Shown one piece after another: positions 17,412 through 25,531 of a stretch of DNA of 64,000 nucleotides. Position numbers and translations under genes: made by a program. Positions within the stretch are counted from its first letter, which is position 1. Every line of letters starts with the position of its first letter. The DNA comes from Acidobacteriaceae bacterium KBS 89 (GTDB lineage Bacteria; Acidobacteriota; Terriglobia; Terriglobales; Acidobacteriaceae), in assembly GCA_000381605.1 (NCBI GenBank), contig KB906758.1, forward strand, positions 186,001-250,000, given 5' to 3'. The notes under the pieces were generated by a model. The model was not told the origin of the DNA, searched no databases, and saw only the letters and a list, made by a program, of their open reading frames with translations.

Positions 17412-19616
17412 ATGCCACCAACAGATGCCAACGCACAAGATCGAGTGGATCGTCTCCGCAAAAGGGTGGCAGTCTCGGTCATCGCAGCTACCGCACTTTC
17501 GTTCTGTGCATGGATCTATCGGGACCATGCGGCGCAGGCTAGCGGCACGGAGAGCCCACAGGCTTCGGCGGCGCGAACGGATTGGCTTACCTATAACGGC
17601 GAGATCACAGGAGACCACTATTCGCCTCTGAATCAAATCACCACGGCGAACGTCCAGCACATGAAAGAGGTTTGGCGCTTCAACGCTGGTACCGACGGCG
17701 GAGTGCAGACTAACCCCTTGATGGTAGGACGTACCCTCTATGGTTACAGCTCCACGCTGCAGGTCTTTGCGCTTGATGGAGCAACTGGCAAGCAGCTTTG
17801 GCAGTTCAACTCCGGGATCACTGGACGACAGCCAAGTCGTGGCTTGACGTACTGGAGCGATGGAAAAGAGGCAAGGCTATTCGCGTACATCATGAACTTT
17901 CTCTATGCGCTTGATCCTGCTACCGGCAAACCGATCGGGGGCTTTGGCGAGAATGGCCGACTCGACATGCGCAAAGACCTGGGCTCGGACTACACGCAAA
18001 ACACTGTCGCGTTGACTACACCCGGTGTGCTTTGCAAAGGCCTGCTTATCCTCGGATTCCGTGCCCCCGAGGCTAATCCAGCTCCGCGCGGCGATATTCG
18101 CGCCTATAACGTCCGAACCGGCAAACTCGTCTGGAGTTTTCATACCATTCCACACCCTGGTGAAAAGGGCTATAAAACCTGGCCTGAGGGTGCATGGAAG
18201 ACTGCGGGTGCGGCAAACAATTGGACGGGTATGGCGGTCGATGAGGCACGAGGCATCGTATATGTGCCGACTGGTTCTGCGGTCTCGGATTTTTACGGCG
18301 CGGACCGACTTGGCGACAATCTGTTTGCCGACACTCTACTTGCACTCGATGTGAAGACAGGCAAGATGCTCTGGCACTTTCAAGGCGTGCACCACGATAT
18401 CTGGGATAGAGATTTTCCGTCCCCGCCCGCGTTAGTAACCGTCAAGCGCGAAGGCAAAATGATCGACGCGATAGCCCAAACGACCAAACAGGGATTCGTC
18501 TTTCTGTTCGACCGCGTTTCCGGCGAGCCGCTATTCCCCATTGAAGAACGTCCGTTTCCCGCTTCCGACGTTGCTGGTGAGTTGACCTCTCGCACTCAGC
18601 CGATCCCACTGGCGCCCCCACCATTCGCTCGCCAGTGTCTCACCGCGAACATGATCACGACTCGGACAGAGGCTGCACATGCGTGGGCTGTTGAACAGTT
18701 CAAGACCTTTCGCAACGATGGTCCATTCCTCCCCCTGACCATTGATAAGCAGACGGTAGTCTTTCCCGGATTCGATGGCGGCGCGGAGTGGGGAGGTCCC
18801 GCGGTCGACGCGCATTCGGGCATTATTTACATCAACGCGAACGACCTGCCCTGGACTGGCGGCTTGACGGCCAACACAACCGCGAGCCCCGGAGAAGCCT
18901 TGTACCAGAACCAGTGTGCCTCTTGCCACGCCAGCGACCTCCGAGGAAATCCGCCCGCGTTTCCTTCGTTGGTAGACATCAACTCAAGGCTCTTGCGGCC
19001 TCAGATCACTGAGGTCATCCACAACGGCAAAGGACGGATGCCTGGATTCCCAAACCTGCGAGATACGCAGCTTGAGCAGTTGCTCGCTTACCTGGACCAT
19101 CCAATCGACCCACCTTCAAACGTTCCCTCAGCTTCGACCGGAACCACTCGAAAGGAACTCGCCGGCACCTCCTCATCGGCTACTCCCAAGTATCACTTCA
19201 CGGGCTACCGAAAGTTCTTGGATCCCGATGGTTATCCGGCGGTGGTTCCTCCCTGGGGAACGCTCAATGCAATCGATCTGAACACTGGTAAGTTTCTGTG
19301 GAAGATCCCGTTCGGACAATATCCCGAGCTAGCGGCAAAGGGGATGCGGGACACGGGATCGGAGAACTACGGAGGCCCCATTTTGACTGGCAGCGGTGTA
19401 CTGTTCATTGGCGCGACGATCTATGACCGCAAATTTCGCGCCTTCGACGCCAAGACTGGCAGACTTCTGTGGCAGGGTGATCTCCCCTACGCAGGGACGG
19501 CCACTCCATGCACATACATGATCGATGGCAAACAATATGTGGTGATCGCCACCAGCGGAGCGAGAAACCCGAAGGGTCCTCAAGGCGCTGCATATGTTGC
19601 ATTCGCTCTTCCATAG
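17412..19616 (+). CDS. PQQ-dependent dehydrogenase with one haem-c insert
   Basis: This 734-residue quinoprotein has an N-terminal anchor or uncleaved signal (about residues 17-38). The propeller aligns blade by blade with the 4033-6501 paralogue, including FHTIPHPGEKGY, AWKTAGAANNWTGM and the active-site GVHHDIWDRDFPSPP. The cytochrome c insert has CASCH at Cys502-Cys505-His506 and Met in KGRMPGF. Unlike the paralogue it ends directly after the propeller and lacks the C-terminal haem domain. The start at ATG 17412 has AAAGG upstream. It should oxidise a sugar or polyol in the periplasm. The gluconate-dehydrogenase-like genes that follow suggest work on sugars, perhaps sharing an electron path, as no separate cytochrome subunit is found with them. 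Confidence 0.9.
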   Translation: MPPTDANAQDRVDRLRKRVAVSVIAATALSFCAWIYRDHAAQASGTESPQASAARTDWLTYNGEITGDHYSPLNQITTANVQHMKEVWRFNAGTDGGVQTNPLMVGRTLYGYSSTLQVFALDGATGKQLWQFNSGITGRQPSRGLTYWSDGKEARLFAYIMNFLYALDPATGKPIGGFGENGRLDMRKDLGSDYTQNTVALTTPGVLCKGLLILGFRAPEANPAPRGDIRAYNVRTGKLVWSFHTIPHPGEKGYKTWPEGAWKTAGAANNWTGMAVDEARGIVYVPTGSAVSDFYGADRLGDNLFADTLLALDVKTGKMLWHFQGVHHDIWDRDFPSPPALVTVKREGKMIDAIAQTTKQGFVFLFDRVSGEPLFPIEERPFPASDVAGELTSRTQPIPLAPPPFARQCLTANMITTRTEAAHAWAVEQFKTFRNDGPFLPLTIDKQTVVFPGFDGGAEWGGPAVDAHSGIIYINANDLPWTGGLTANTTASPGEALYQNQCASCHASDLRGNPPAFPSLVDINSRLLRPQITEVIHNGKGRMPGFPNLRDTQLEQLLAYLDHPIDPPSNVPSASTGTTRKELAGTSSSATPKYHFTGYRKFLDPDGYPAVVPPWGTLNAIDLNTGKFLWKIPFGQYPELAAKGMRDTGSENYGGPILTGSGVLFIGATIYDRKFRAFDAKTGRLLWQGDLPYAGTATPCTYMIDGKQYVVIATSGARNPKGPQGAAYVAFALP

Positions 19617-19822
19617 CTACTTTCTCTATCGAATGTTTCCTCCTTCGTGCCGGAATTGAGGCTTGCCAAACGCCAACCTTGCATTTCCTTGCCGAGCCTC
19701 GTAACCTTCCGCCTGACCCCGAGGCGCGAATTTCGGAGTGCTGAAGATGGAATCCAGTTCGCCGAGCAATAGATTCTTTGCAACGAATTGAAAATGTCCG
19801 CTCGAAGGAGAGCAACCACACT

Positions 19823-20518
19823 ATGCGACGGCGAGATTTTGTCAAAGCGATCGTAGCGGCATCCGCGTCCGCTAAGACCATGTTGGGACAGCAAGCGGCG
19901 ACTCCGGTGGCCCCATCTGTGCCGCCCGCCACGCCTACCGCCCCTGGACCCGTACCTTGGATGCGTGGGCTAATGGAGGTGAAACCTCTCCCGATAGCGT
20001 CGGTGGTTCCCGACGCGGTGGCGCAAACCAATGCGTATTTCTTCACGGAACAGCAACTCGCGACGCTGCGTCACCTGAGCGAAATCTTGTTGCCTCCGCT
20101 CAGGGGCTACCCTGGTGCAAACGAGGCAGGTGCGCCTGAGTTCATCGACTTTCTAATCGGAGTGTCACCCATGGATCGCCAACAAATGTATCAAACCGGA
20201 CTCGATCGGCTTGATGCGGAGTCGAAGCAACACTTCGGCACAGCGTTCTCAGCGTTAAACAAAATGCAGGCAGACCAGTTGCTTCGTCCCTGGATGCGGA
20301 CATGGATGACAGATCATCCTCCGACTGAACCTCATGCGCATTTCATTAACATTGCGCATAGCGATATCCGTACCGCAACGATCAACTCCGAAGCTTGGAG
20401 CAAAGCGAGAAATAAGGCGCCCGACATGGACTTGTATTGGTTTCCAGTCGATCCCGATATTCATCGAGGAGGACCCGCGTCAATCCGCCGGCCCGCTCAG
20501 AAGAAACGACAATCCTAG
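19823..20518 (+). CDS. gluconate 2-dehydrogenase subunit 3-like protein, Tat-exported
   Basis: This 231-residue protein starts at ATG 19823, after GAAGGAG about 13 bases upstream. An extension to 19778 would bury the Tat motif MRRRDFVKAIVAAS. After a Pro-rich segment, YFFTEQQLATLRHLSEILLPPL, PGANEAGAPEFIDFLI and the helical core with DRLDAESKQHFG match the small subunit of GMC-type membrane sugar dehydrogenases (gluconate, fructose and glucoside-3 dehydrogenases). The small subunit is a chaperone-like partner that carries the FAD subunit through the Tat system. The GMC subunit gene follows 123 bp downstream and lacks its own signal, which fits that role. Confidence 0.87.
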   Translation: MRRRDFVKAIVAASASAKTMLGQQAATPVAPSVPPATPTAPGPVPWMRGLMEVKPLPIASVVPDAVAQTNAYFFTEQQLATLRHLSEILLPPLRGYPGANEAGAPEFIDFLIGVSPMDRQQMYQTGLDRLDAESKQHFGTAFSALNKMQADQLLRPWMRTWMTDHPPTEPHAHFINIAHSDIRTATINSEAWSKARNKAPDMDLYWFPVDPDIHRGGPASIRRPAQKKRQS

Positions 20519-20641
20519 CGCGAGAAAGATACTGCACTCGCGCCTTTCATGTTGTCCCTACGCAAGAATCGTGAGGCGGCAAGCGGCCGCCACAACATGG
20601 ATATCAAATACGAAGTGCAACAGAAGGACGACTGAGAAATT

Positions 20642-22213
20642 ATGGTTGAAGAGACAGTTGACGTTCTGATCATCGGATCCGGCCACTCGGGCGGGATGGC
20701 TGCGAAGGTACTCACTGAAAAGGGCATTTCATGCCTGATGCTCAACGCGGGGCCAGTGGCCGATGTCCACAAGGACACCGAACCAAAGCCGGCCTTTGCT
20801 TTGCCGTTTCGCGGCTTCAGCCAACCGGGCCGCCTGCCTCATGTCTTTCAGTCAAACGAGTTCAATGCGAACACGTGGGTAGACGAACGAGAGGTCCCCT
20901 ATACGTACGATCCGCAACATCCCTATAACTGGGTGAGAGTAAGGCTCTTTGGAGGACGATCTTTATTCTGGTCGCGACAGTCCTTTCGACTCAGCGACTA
21001 TGAGTTCAAAGGAAAGTCCCACGATGGCTTCGGAGACGATTGGCCGATCGGCCTGGCGGACCTTGCTCCTTACTACTCGCGGGTCGAAGCGATATTTCGT
21101 GTGCAGGGTCGTGCTGACGGGTTGCCGCAGTATCCAGATGGAAATTTCGTTCCAGATGATTCGCCATGGTCAGGCTGTATGCAGCGCTTTATTGCGGCTG
21201 GAAAACAGAAAAATATTCCGGTCTGCAAAGCTCGCAGCTCTCTTGGAGTAGATGGTCTCGCCAGCTCGATCAACCTTCTTCTCCCGGATGCCTTCGCCAC
21301 GGGAAAACTGAAAGCCATTCCGAATGTTGTGGTTCGTGAACTCGACGTTGACAAGAATACTGGCCTTATCAACGAAGCCCACTTCGTCGATCGACTCTCC
21401 CGCCGGGAGATGTCGGTGAAGGCTAGAGTTGTCGTTTTGGCCGCGGGAACGCTTGAGAGCACCCGCCTATTGCTCAACTCGAAATTGGCGAACTCCAGCG
21501 GCGTGATGGGCCACTATCTTACTGACCAGGTGTATGGACCGGGAATCGTCTGTTCCGTACCCGAGGCACGCGATGGCAAAGCCACCCCCGAGTTGATCGG
21601 TGGCGGAGCGCTCGTTCCGCGCTTTCGCAACATCAACAGCAAGGCAAAGGACTTCATCCGCGGTTACGCTCTCAACGTACATAGCAGCATGCGTCCAATG
21701 GATCCGCGCAACTTCGCCACGTATGGCGAGGATCTGCAAAACAAACTGGACAGCTATAACGGCAGCGCATTCTCAACCAGCATTATGGGAGAGGTTTTGG
21801 CACGATACGAAAATTATGTGAGTATCGATCCGACCGTTGTCGATGCCTGGGACATTCCAGTGCTACGCATCGAGACAAAATATACCGACAATGAATTCAA
21901 TATGTCGCGCGATGCGGTGGATACCAGCATTGCGCTGGCGGAAGCGGCAGGCTTCGAAGTTCTTTCAAAGAACTACGATCCAAATCCGCCTGGCTACAGC
22001 ATTCACGAGCTTGGCACCTGTCGAATGGGAAATGATCCGAAGACCAGCGTCTTGAATAAATGGTGCCAGAGCCATGACGCCAAAAATCTCTTCGTCATCG
22101 ACGGCGCCAGCTTCGTAAGCGCAGGGTGGCAAAATCCGACCATGACTATTGTGGCGCTTGCAATGCGGGCTTCCGAGTATCTTGCGGAACAGATGCGGCA
22201 GGGAAATGTCTAA
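20642..22213 (+). CDS. GMC-family FAD oxidoreductase (large subunit of sugar dehydrogenase)
   Basis: This 523-residue flavoprotein opens with the dinucleotide-binding motif DVLIIGSGHSGGMAAKVL and has no signal peptide. VRLFGGRSLFW, VVLAAGTLESTRLLLNS and the C-terminal SIHELGTCRMGNDP plus VSAGWQNPTMTIVALAMRASEYL are the conserved blocks of the GMC oxidoreductase family. His in SIHELG and the Asn in WQNPTM are the catalytic pair expected. With the preceding subunit-3 gene it should form a periplasmic dehydrogenase that oxidises a sugar, glycoside or sugar acid. No tri-haem cytochrome subunit is encoded next to it, so the electron acceptor is unclear. The stop overlaps an upstream candidate ATG (22206) of the next gene. 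Confidence 0.9.
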   Translation: MVEETVDVLIIGSGHSGGMAAKVLTEKGISCLMLNAGPVADVHKDTEPKPAFALPFRGFSQPGRLPHVFQSNEFNANTWVDEREVPYTYDPQHPYNWVRVRLFGGRSLFWSRQSFRLSDYEFKGKSHDGFGDDWPIGLADLAPYYSRVEAIFRVQGRADGLPQYPDGNFVPDDSPWSGCMQRFIAAGKQKNIPVCKARSSLGVDGLASSINLLLPDAFATGKLKAIPNVVVRELDVDKNTGLINEAHFVDRLSRREMSVKARVVVLAAGTLESTRLLLNSKLANSSGVMGHYLTDQVYGPGIVCSVPEARDGKATPELIGGGALVPRFRNINSKAKDFIRGYALNVHSSMRPMDPRNFATYGEDLQNKLDSYNGSAFSTSIMGEVLARYENYVSIDPTVVDAWDIPVLRIETKYTDNEFNMSRDAVDTSIALAEAAGFEVLSKNYDPNPPGYSIHELGTCRMGNDPKTSVLNKWCQSHDAKNLFVIDGASFVSAGWQNPTMTIVALAMRASEYLAEQMRQGNV

Positions 22214-22265
22214 CAAAGAAACTCGAATCCAAGAAACCAACTTGACAACAGAAAGAGGCCATATC

Positions 22266-23162
22266 TTGAATTATTCGCGAAGAGATTTTGTCAAAGCCGG
22301 TTCAGCCTCGCTGATCTGTGGTTCTTCGGCTCTCCATGCCGCCAAGGTAGCCACAGAGACGTTACATTTGCCGCTCGCACTTCAGCTCTATTCGGTGCGT
22401 GATCTGCTGCCGAAGGACTACGCCGGCACTCTCAAAGAGATTGGGACATTGGGTTACAAGGAAGTGGAATCCGCCGGCTACTTCAATCATTCTGCGGCTG
22501 AGGTCAAGGCGGCCATGAATAATGCTGGCTTGAAATTAGTCGGCGCGCATCATCCATCGGACGATCTGCATCGGAACCTGGATCAGATCCTCTCCTTTAG
22601 TCATGAACTAGGCCTAACTTACATAGTCTGCTCCTCGCCCGGGCATAAGAATCCAAACCCAACAGACAAGGGAAGCTTTACGCTTGATGATTGGCGTTGG
22701 AATGCCGAACAGTTCAACATGTTCGGAGAAAAAGTGAGTGCAGCTGGTATGAAGTTCGGCTATCACAATCACATCCTGGAATTCAAAGAGACAGACGGCG
22801 TCGTCCCATACGTCGAGTTACTTCGGTTGACCGATCCCTCCAAAGTCACGATGGAGCTGGATTGCGGGTGGGTCACCGTCGGAGGAGGAAATCCGGTTGA
22901 ATACCTTCGCAAATACCCCACCCGCATCTCAATGCTGCACGTGAAGGACTTCAAACGGTCAACTACTCCGCCATCAAACACGAACCGGCCTGCGGTCGCA
23001 GAACTGGGACAGGGAACTATCAACTACGCTCCCATCTTCGAGGAAGCGGCAAAGGCTGGACACGTAAAGCATTGCTTCGCAGAACAAGAAGCCTTCAACG
23101 TGCCTTGGATTCAATCTCTGAAAATTGACGCAGAATATTTGCGCAAGTTAGGGATGAGCTAA
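22266..23162 (+). CDS. Tat-exported xylose-isomerase-like TIM barrel protein
   Basis: This 298-residue protein is of the sugar phosphate isomerase/epimerase type (AP endonuclease 2 fold). I choose TTG 22266, preceded by AAGAGG at seven bases, because it opens directly into a Tat signal (NYSRRDFVKAGSASLICG). ATG 22206, which overlaps the GMC stop, is the alternative but has a badly spaced ribosome site. The barrel shows LQLYSVRD, GYKEVESAGY, YHNHILEF (a likely metal His/Glu region), VTMELDCGWV and SMLHVKDFK. The family isomerises, epimerises or eliminates on sugars. Tat-exported members next to GMC/subunit-3 pairs are candidates for acting on 3-keto-glycosides. The substrate is not visible in the sequence. 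Confidence 0.83.
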   Translation: MNYSRRDFVKAGSASLICGSSALHAAKVATETLHLPLALQLYSVRDLLPKDYAGTLKEIGTLGYKEVESAGYFNHSAAEVKAAMNNAGLKLVGAHHPSDDLHRNLDQILSFSHELGLTYIVCSSPGHKNPNPTDKGSFTLDDWRWNAEQFNMFGEKVSAAGMKFGYHNHILEFKETDGVVPYVELLRLTDPSKVTMELDCGWVTVGGGNPVEYLRKYPTRISMLHVKDFKRSTTPPSNTNRPAVAELGQGTINYAPIFEEAAKAGHVKHCFAEQEAFNVPWIQSLKIDAEYLRKLGMS

Positions 23163-23189
23163 TTTGCTCACGGTTCCATGGTTGCGGGA

Positions 23190-24341
23190 TCATTCGTCCG
23201 CCAGTTCCGCCCAGCTCCGCTTTCGGTGGCTTTCAAGCTCCGCCTCCATAATCCGCATCTGTCGCAAGCCATCCAGCATTTGCGGATACTCGGGAGCAGA
23301 TTCAAGCTCTGCGATGGAGGTGTAGAACCGCCGGAAGATCTGCTTGAACGTGTCGTCGTATCCCTCGGAGTGGCCTCCCGGCAGATCGGCGTACGTAGCA
23401 GCCGCTTTCTTCAGCAGTGACGGGTCCTTGACGATTACCTGGTTCGGGCTGTTGCGCTGTCCGATCCACAACTCGTCGGGGCGCTCCTGGTCCCAGCGGA
23501 CTGATGACTTTGTTCCGTAGACTTCGATGCTGAGATGGTTCTTTCTCCCGGCCGAGACCTGACTCGCGGTCATGGCGCCCCGTGCACTCTCTCCCATCCG
23601 AAACAGGACTGCTCCAAAGTCCTCAGTATGAACTTGAGTGTCCTCGACGGCTGCTGCGCTGAGCAACTTTCCACCAAACGTTTCTACGCTCTGCTTCGGG
23701 CGCTTACGGGTAGAGTGAAACGTCTGCAGATCGGCACAAAGAGATTGAACCCGGAGCCCCGTAAGGTGCTCCGCCATGTCGAACCAGTGTGATCCGATGT
23801 CCCCCATCGCCCGTAGTGCTCCTCCAGCCTTCGCGTCGATGCGCCAGTTCCAGTCTGTCGCGTAGAGCAGCCAATCCTGCGAGTATGTCCCCTGCACGAC
23901 CAGAACCTCGCCAAGATCGCCATCCTCGCGCATCCGCCGCATCTGCTGAACCATCGGGTAGTAGCGCAGATTATGGCAGACGCAATTGCGAAGCGCCCGC
24001 TCCCGCGCGAGGCGAACCAACTCCTGAGCTTCCGCTACCGAGACAGACAGGGGCTTCTCGCAAAGAACATGCTTGCCAGCCAGCAACGCATCCTTTGCCA
24101 TCTGGTAGTGCGTGGCGTTCGGGGTGCAGATATGCACGGAGTCGATCGTCACATCCTCAAGCAGTTCGTGATAATCGTCAACGGCAGTCTCTATGCCAAA
24201 CCCAGCGCCAAGTCGTTTCGCCGCCCCGAGCTCACGGCCGGCAATTGCCGCAACATCGACGAATTCCACTCTCCGGAGCGCCTCCAGATGCACGCGCCCC
24301 ATAAATCCGGTTCCGATTACTGCTGTCCTAAACCGTCTCAC
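23190..24341 (-). CDS. Gfo/Idh/MocA-family oxidoreductase
   Basis: This protein of about 383 residues has an NAD(P)-binding N-terminus (TAVIGTGFMGRVHLEAL), the family Lys in GKHVLCEKPLS, and the C-terminal dehydrogenase domain with DIGSHWFDMAEHLTGL. GTG 24341 has AGAGG at good spacing; an in-frame GTG at 24347 overlaps that site. No signal peptide is seen, so it is cytoplasmic. Members oxidise or reduce sugars and inositols at ring carbons, commonly to or from 3-keto forms. It lies 24-30 bp after the TIM-barrel gene at 24372-25331 on the same strand, so the two form an operon convergent with the GMC cluster. Confidence 0.88.
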   Translation of the reverse strand: MRRFRTAVIGTGFMGRVHLEALRRVEFVDVAAIAGRELGAAKRLGAGFGIETAVDDYHELLEDVTIDSVHICTPNATHYQMAKDALLAGKHVLCEKPLSVSVAEAQELVRLARERALRNCVCHNLRYYPMVQQMRRMREDGDLGEVLVVQGTYSQDWLLYATDWNWRIDAKAGGALRAMGDIGSHWFDMAEHLTGLRVQSLCADLQTFHSTRKRPKQSVETFGGKLLSAAAVEDTQVHTEDFGAVLFRMGESARGAMTASQVSAGRKNHLSIEVYGTKSSVRWDQERPDELWIGQRNSPNQVIVKDPSLLKKAAATYADLPGGHSEGYDDTFKQIFRRFYTSIAELESAPEYPQMLDGLRQMRIMEAELESHRKRSWAELADE

Positions 24342-24371
24342 TCTCACCTCTATCTGTGAATTGCCGTTTTC

Positions 24372-25331
24372 CTACACCCACCACGCTGCCGTTGGTTGCT
24401 CTCGAATGATAATCTCGTTCAACAACTGCGCGGCTTTTCTAAGCCCTTCTTCGGGAGACAGCAAGCTATCCTCATGTTCGATTGACAGTACGTTATCGTA
24501 GCCGAACATTCTTAGCGTGGAGGCAAATTCCTTCCACCACTCCGCGCCATGGCCATAGCCGCAGGTGCGGAAGATCCATCCGCGGTTCCGCTCGTCTGTG
24601 TAAGGCTTTGTGTCGAGTACCCCTGTCAGGGGAAGATTCGCCGCGTAGAGCTGCGTGTCCTTCGCATGAACGTGGAAGATGGCATCGCCGAGTATCCGAA
24701 TGGCTGCAATTGGATCGATGCCTTGCCAGAACATGTGGCTTGGGTCGTAATTGCAACCAACTGCTGGCCCCGCCAGCGACCGTAGTCTAAGCATTGTCTC
24801 TGGGCTATACACTACAAACCCAGGATGCATCTCCACTGCAATCTTTACCCCATGTTGCGAAGCGAACGCCGCGTGTTCTATCCAGTAAGGCGCGACCACC
24901 TCGTTCCACTGCCATTCCAGCACATCGCGATAATCAGGCGGCCACGGACAGGTGACCCAGTTTGGCGCAGTGGAATGAGGCGAATCCCCCGGGCAACCGG
25001 AAAAATCTACCACTACTGGCACACCTAATTTTTCAGCCAGCAGAATCGTCTTGCGGCTCACCTCCCGAGCCTGCCGGGCTCGATCTGCATTCGGATGCAG
25101 CGCATTCCCATGGCAGCTCAGTGCGCTGATGCTCGCACCACTGTCTGCCAACCTGCTCTTGAACTCCGCGAGCGCAGTGCTGTTCTCCAGCATCGAGAGC
25201 TTGCAATGCGCATCGCCCGGGTAGTTTCCCGTGCCTAGTTCCACGGTATCGATCTGAAATGCCGTCAACTTCTTCAGCACCTCATCGAGCGGCAACTGCG
25301 ACAGCAACGCAGTGAATACACCAACTTTCAT
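24372..25331 (-). CDS. sugar phosphate isomerase/epimerase (cytoplasmic TIM barrel)
   Basis: This 319-residue protein starts at ATG 25331 with GGAGG eight bases upstream and has no signal peptide. Metal-binding and catalytic regions of the xylose-isomerase-like family are seen: VELGTGNYPG near the start, SALSCHGNALHP, KIAVEMHPGF (Glu), GCNYDPSHMFWQGIDP (Asp/His), FHVHAKDTQ (His) and SIEHEDSLL (Glu) near the end. This layout is typical of inositol- and keto-sugar-processing isomerases paired with Gfo/Idh/MocA enzymes, as here. It is the first gene of a two-gene leftward unit and is divergent from the ThuA fusion gene, with 200 bp between. Confidence 0.87.
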   Translation of the reverse strand: MKVGVFTALLSQLPLDEVLKKLTAFQIDTVELGTGNYPGDAHCKLSMLENSTALAEFKSRLADSGASISALSCHGNALHPNADRARQAREVSRKTILLAEKLGVPVVVDFSGCPGDSPHSTAPNWVTCPWPPDYRDVLEWQWNEVVAPYWIEHAAFASQHGVKIAVEMHPGFVVYSPETMLRLRSLAGPAVGCNYDPSHMFWQGIDPIAAIRILGDAIFHVHAKDTQLYAANLPLTGVLDTKPYTDERNRGWIFRTCGYGHGAEWWKEFASTLRMFGYDNVLSIEHEDSLLSPEEGLRKAAQLLNEIIIREQPTAAWWV

Positions 25332-25531
25332 ACTCTTGACCTCCGCGGATCAGTATAGAGAATTTACCCGCCGGAGCTTATGCGAAGAGAGAGCGCCCTC
25401 CTTAGGCCTCTCGAGAAAAGGGGATTAATTCGCACATTGTTGTAGACTCGGCCCTTGAGGTGCCACTGCCTAAGTCGTCGTAAGATGCCCCGGCGAAGCC
25501 GGTTGCGTCTGTGGAACGAGGAGAAAGCATC

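Noticed and set aside
19405..20046. A 213-codon minus-strand frame across the end of the PQQ dehydrogenase and the start of the subunit-3 gene
   Set aside because: It is antisense to two well-supported genes, and its sequence is low-complexity and basic.
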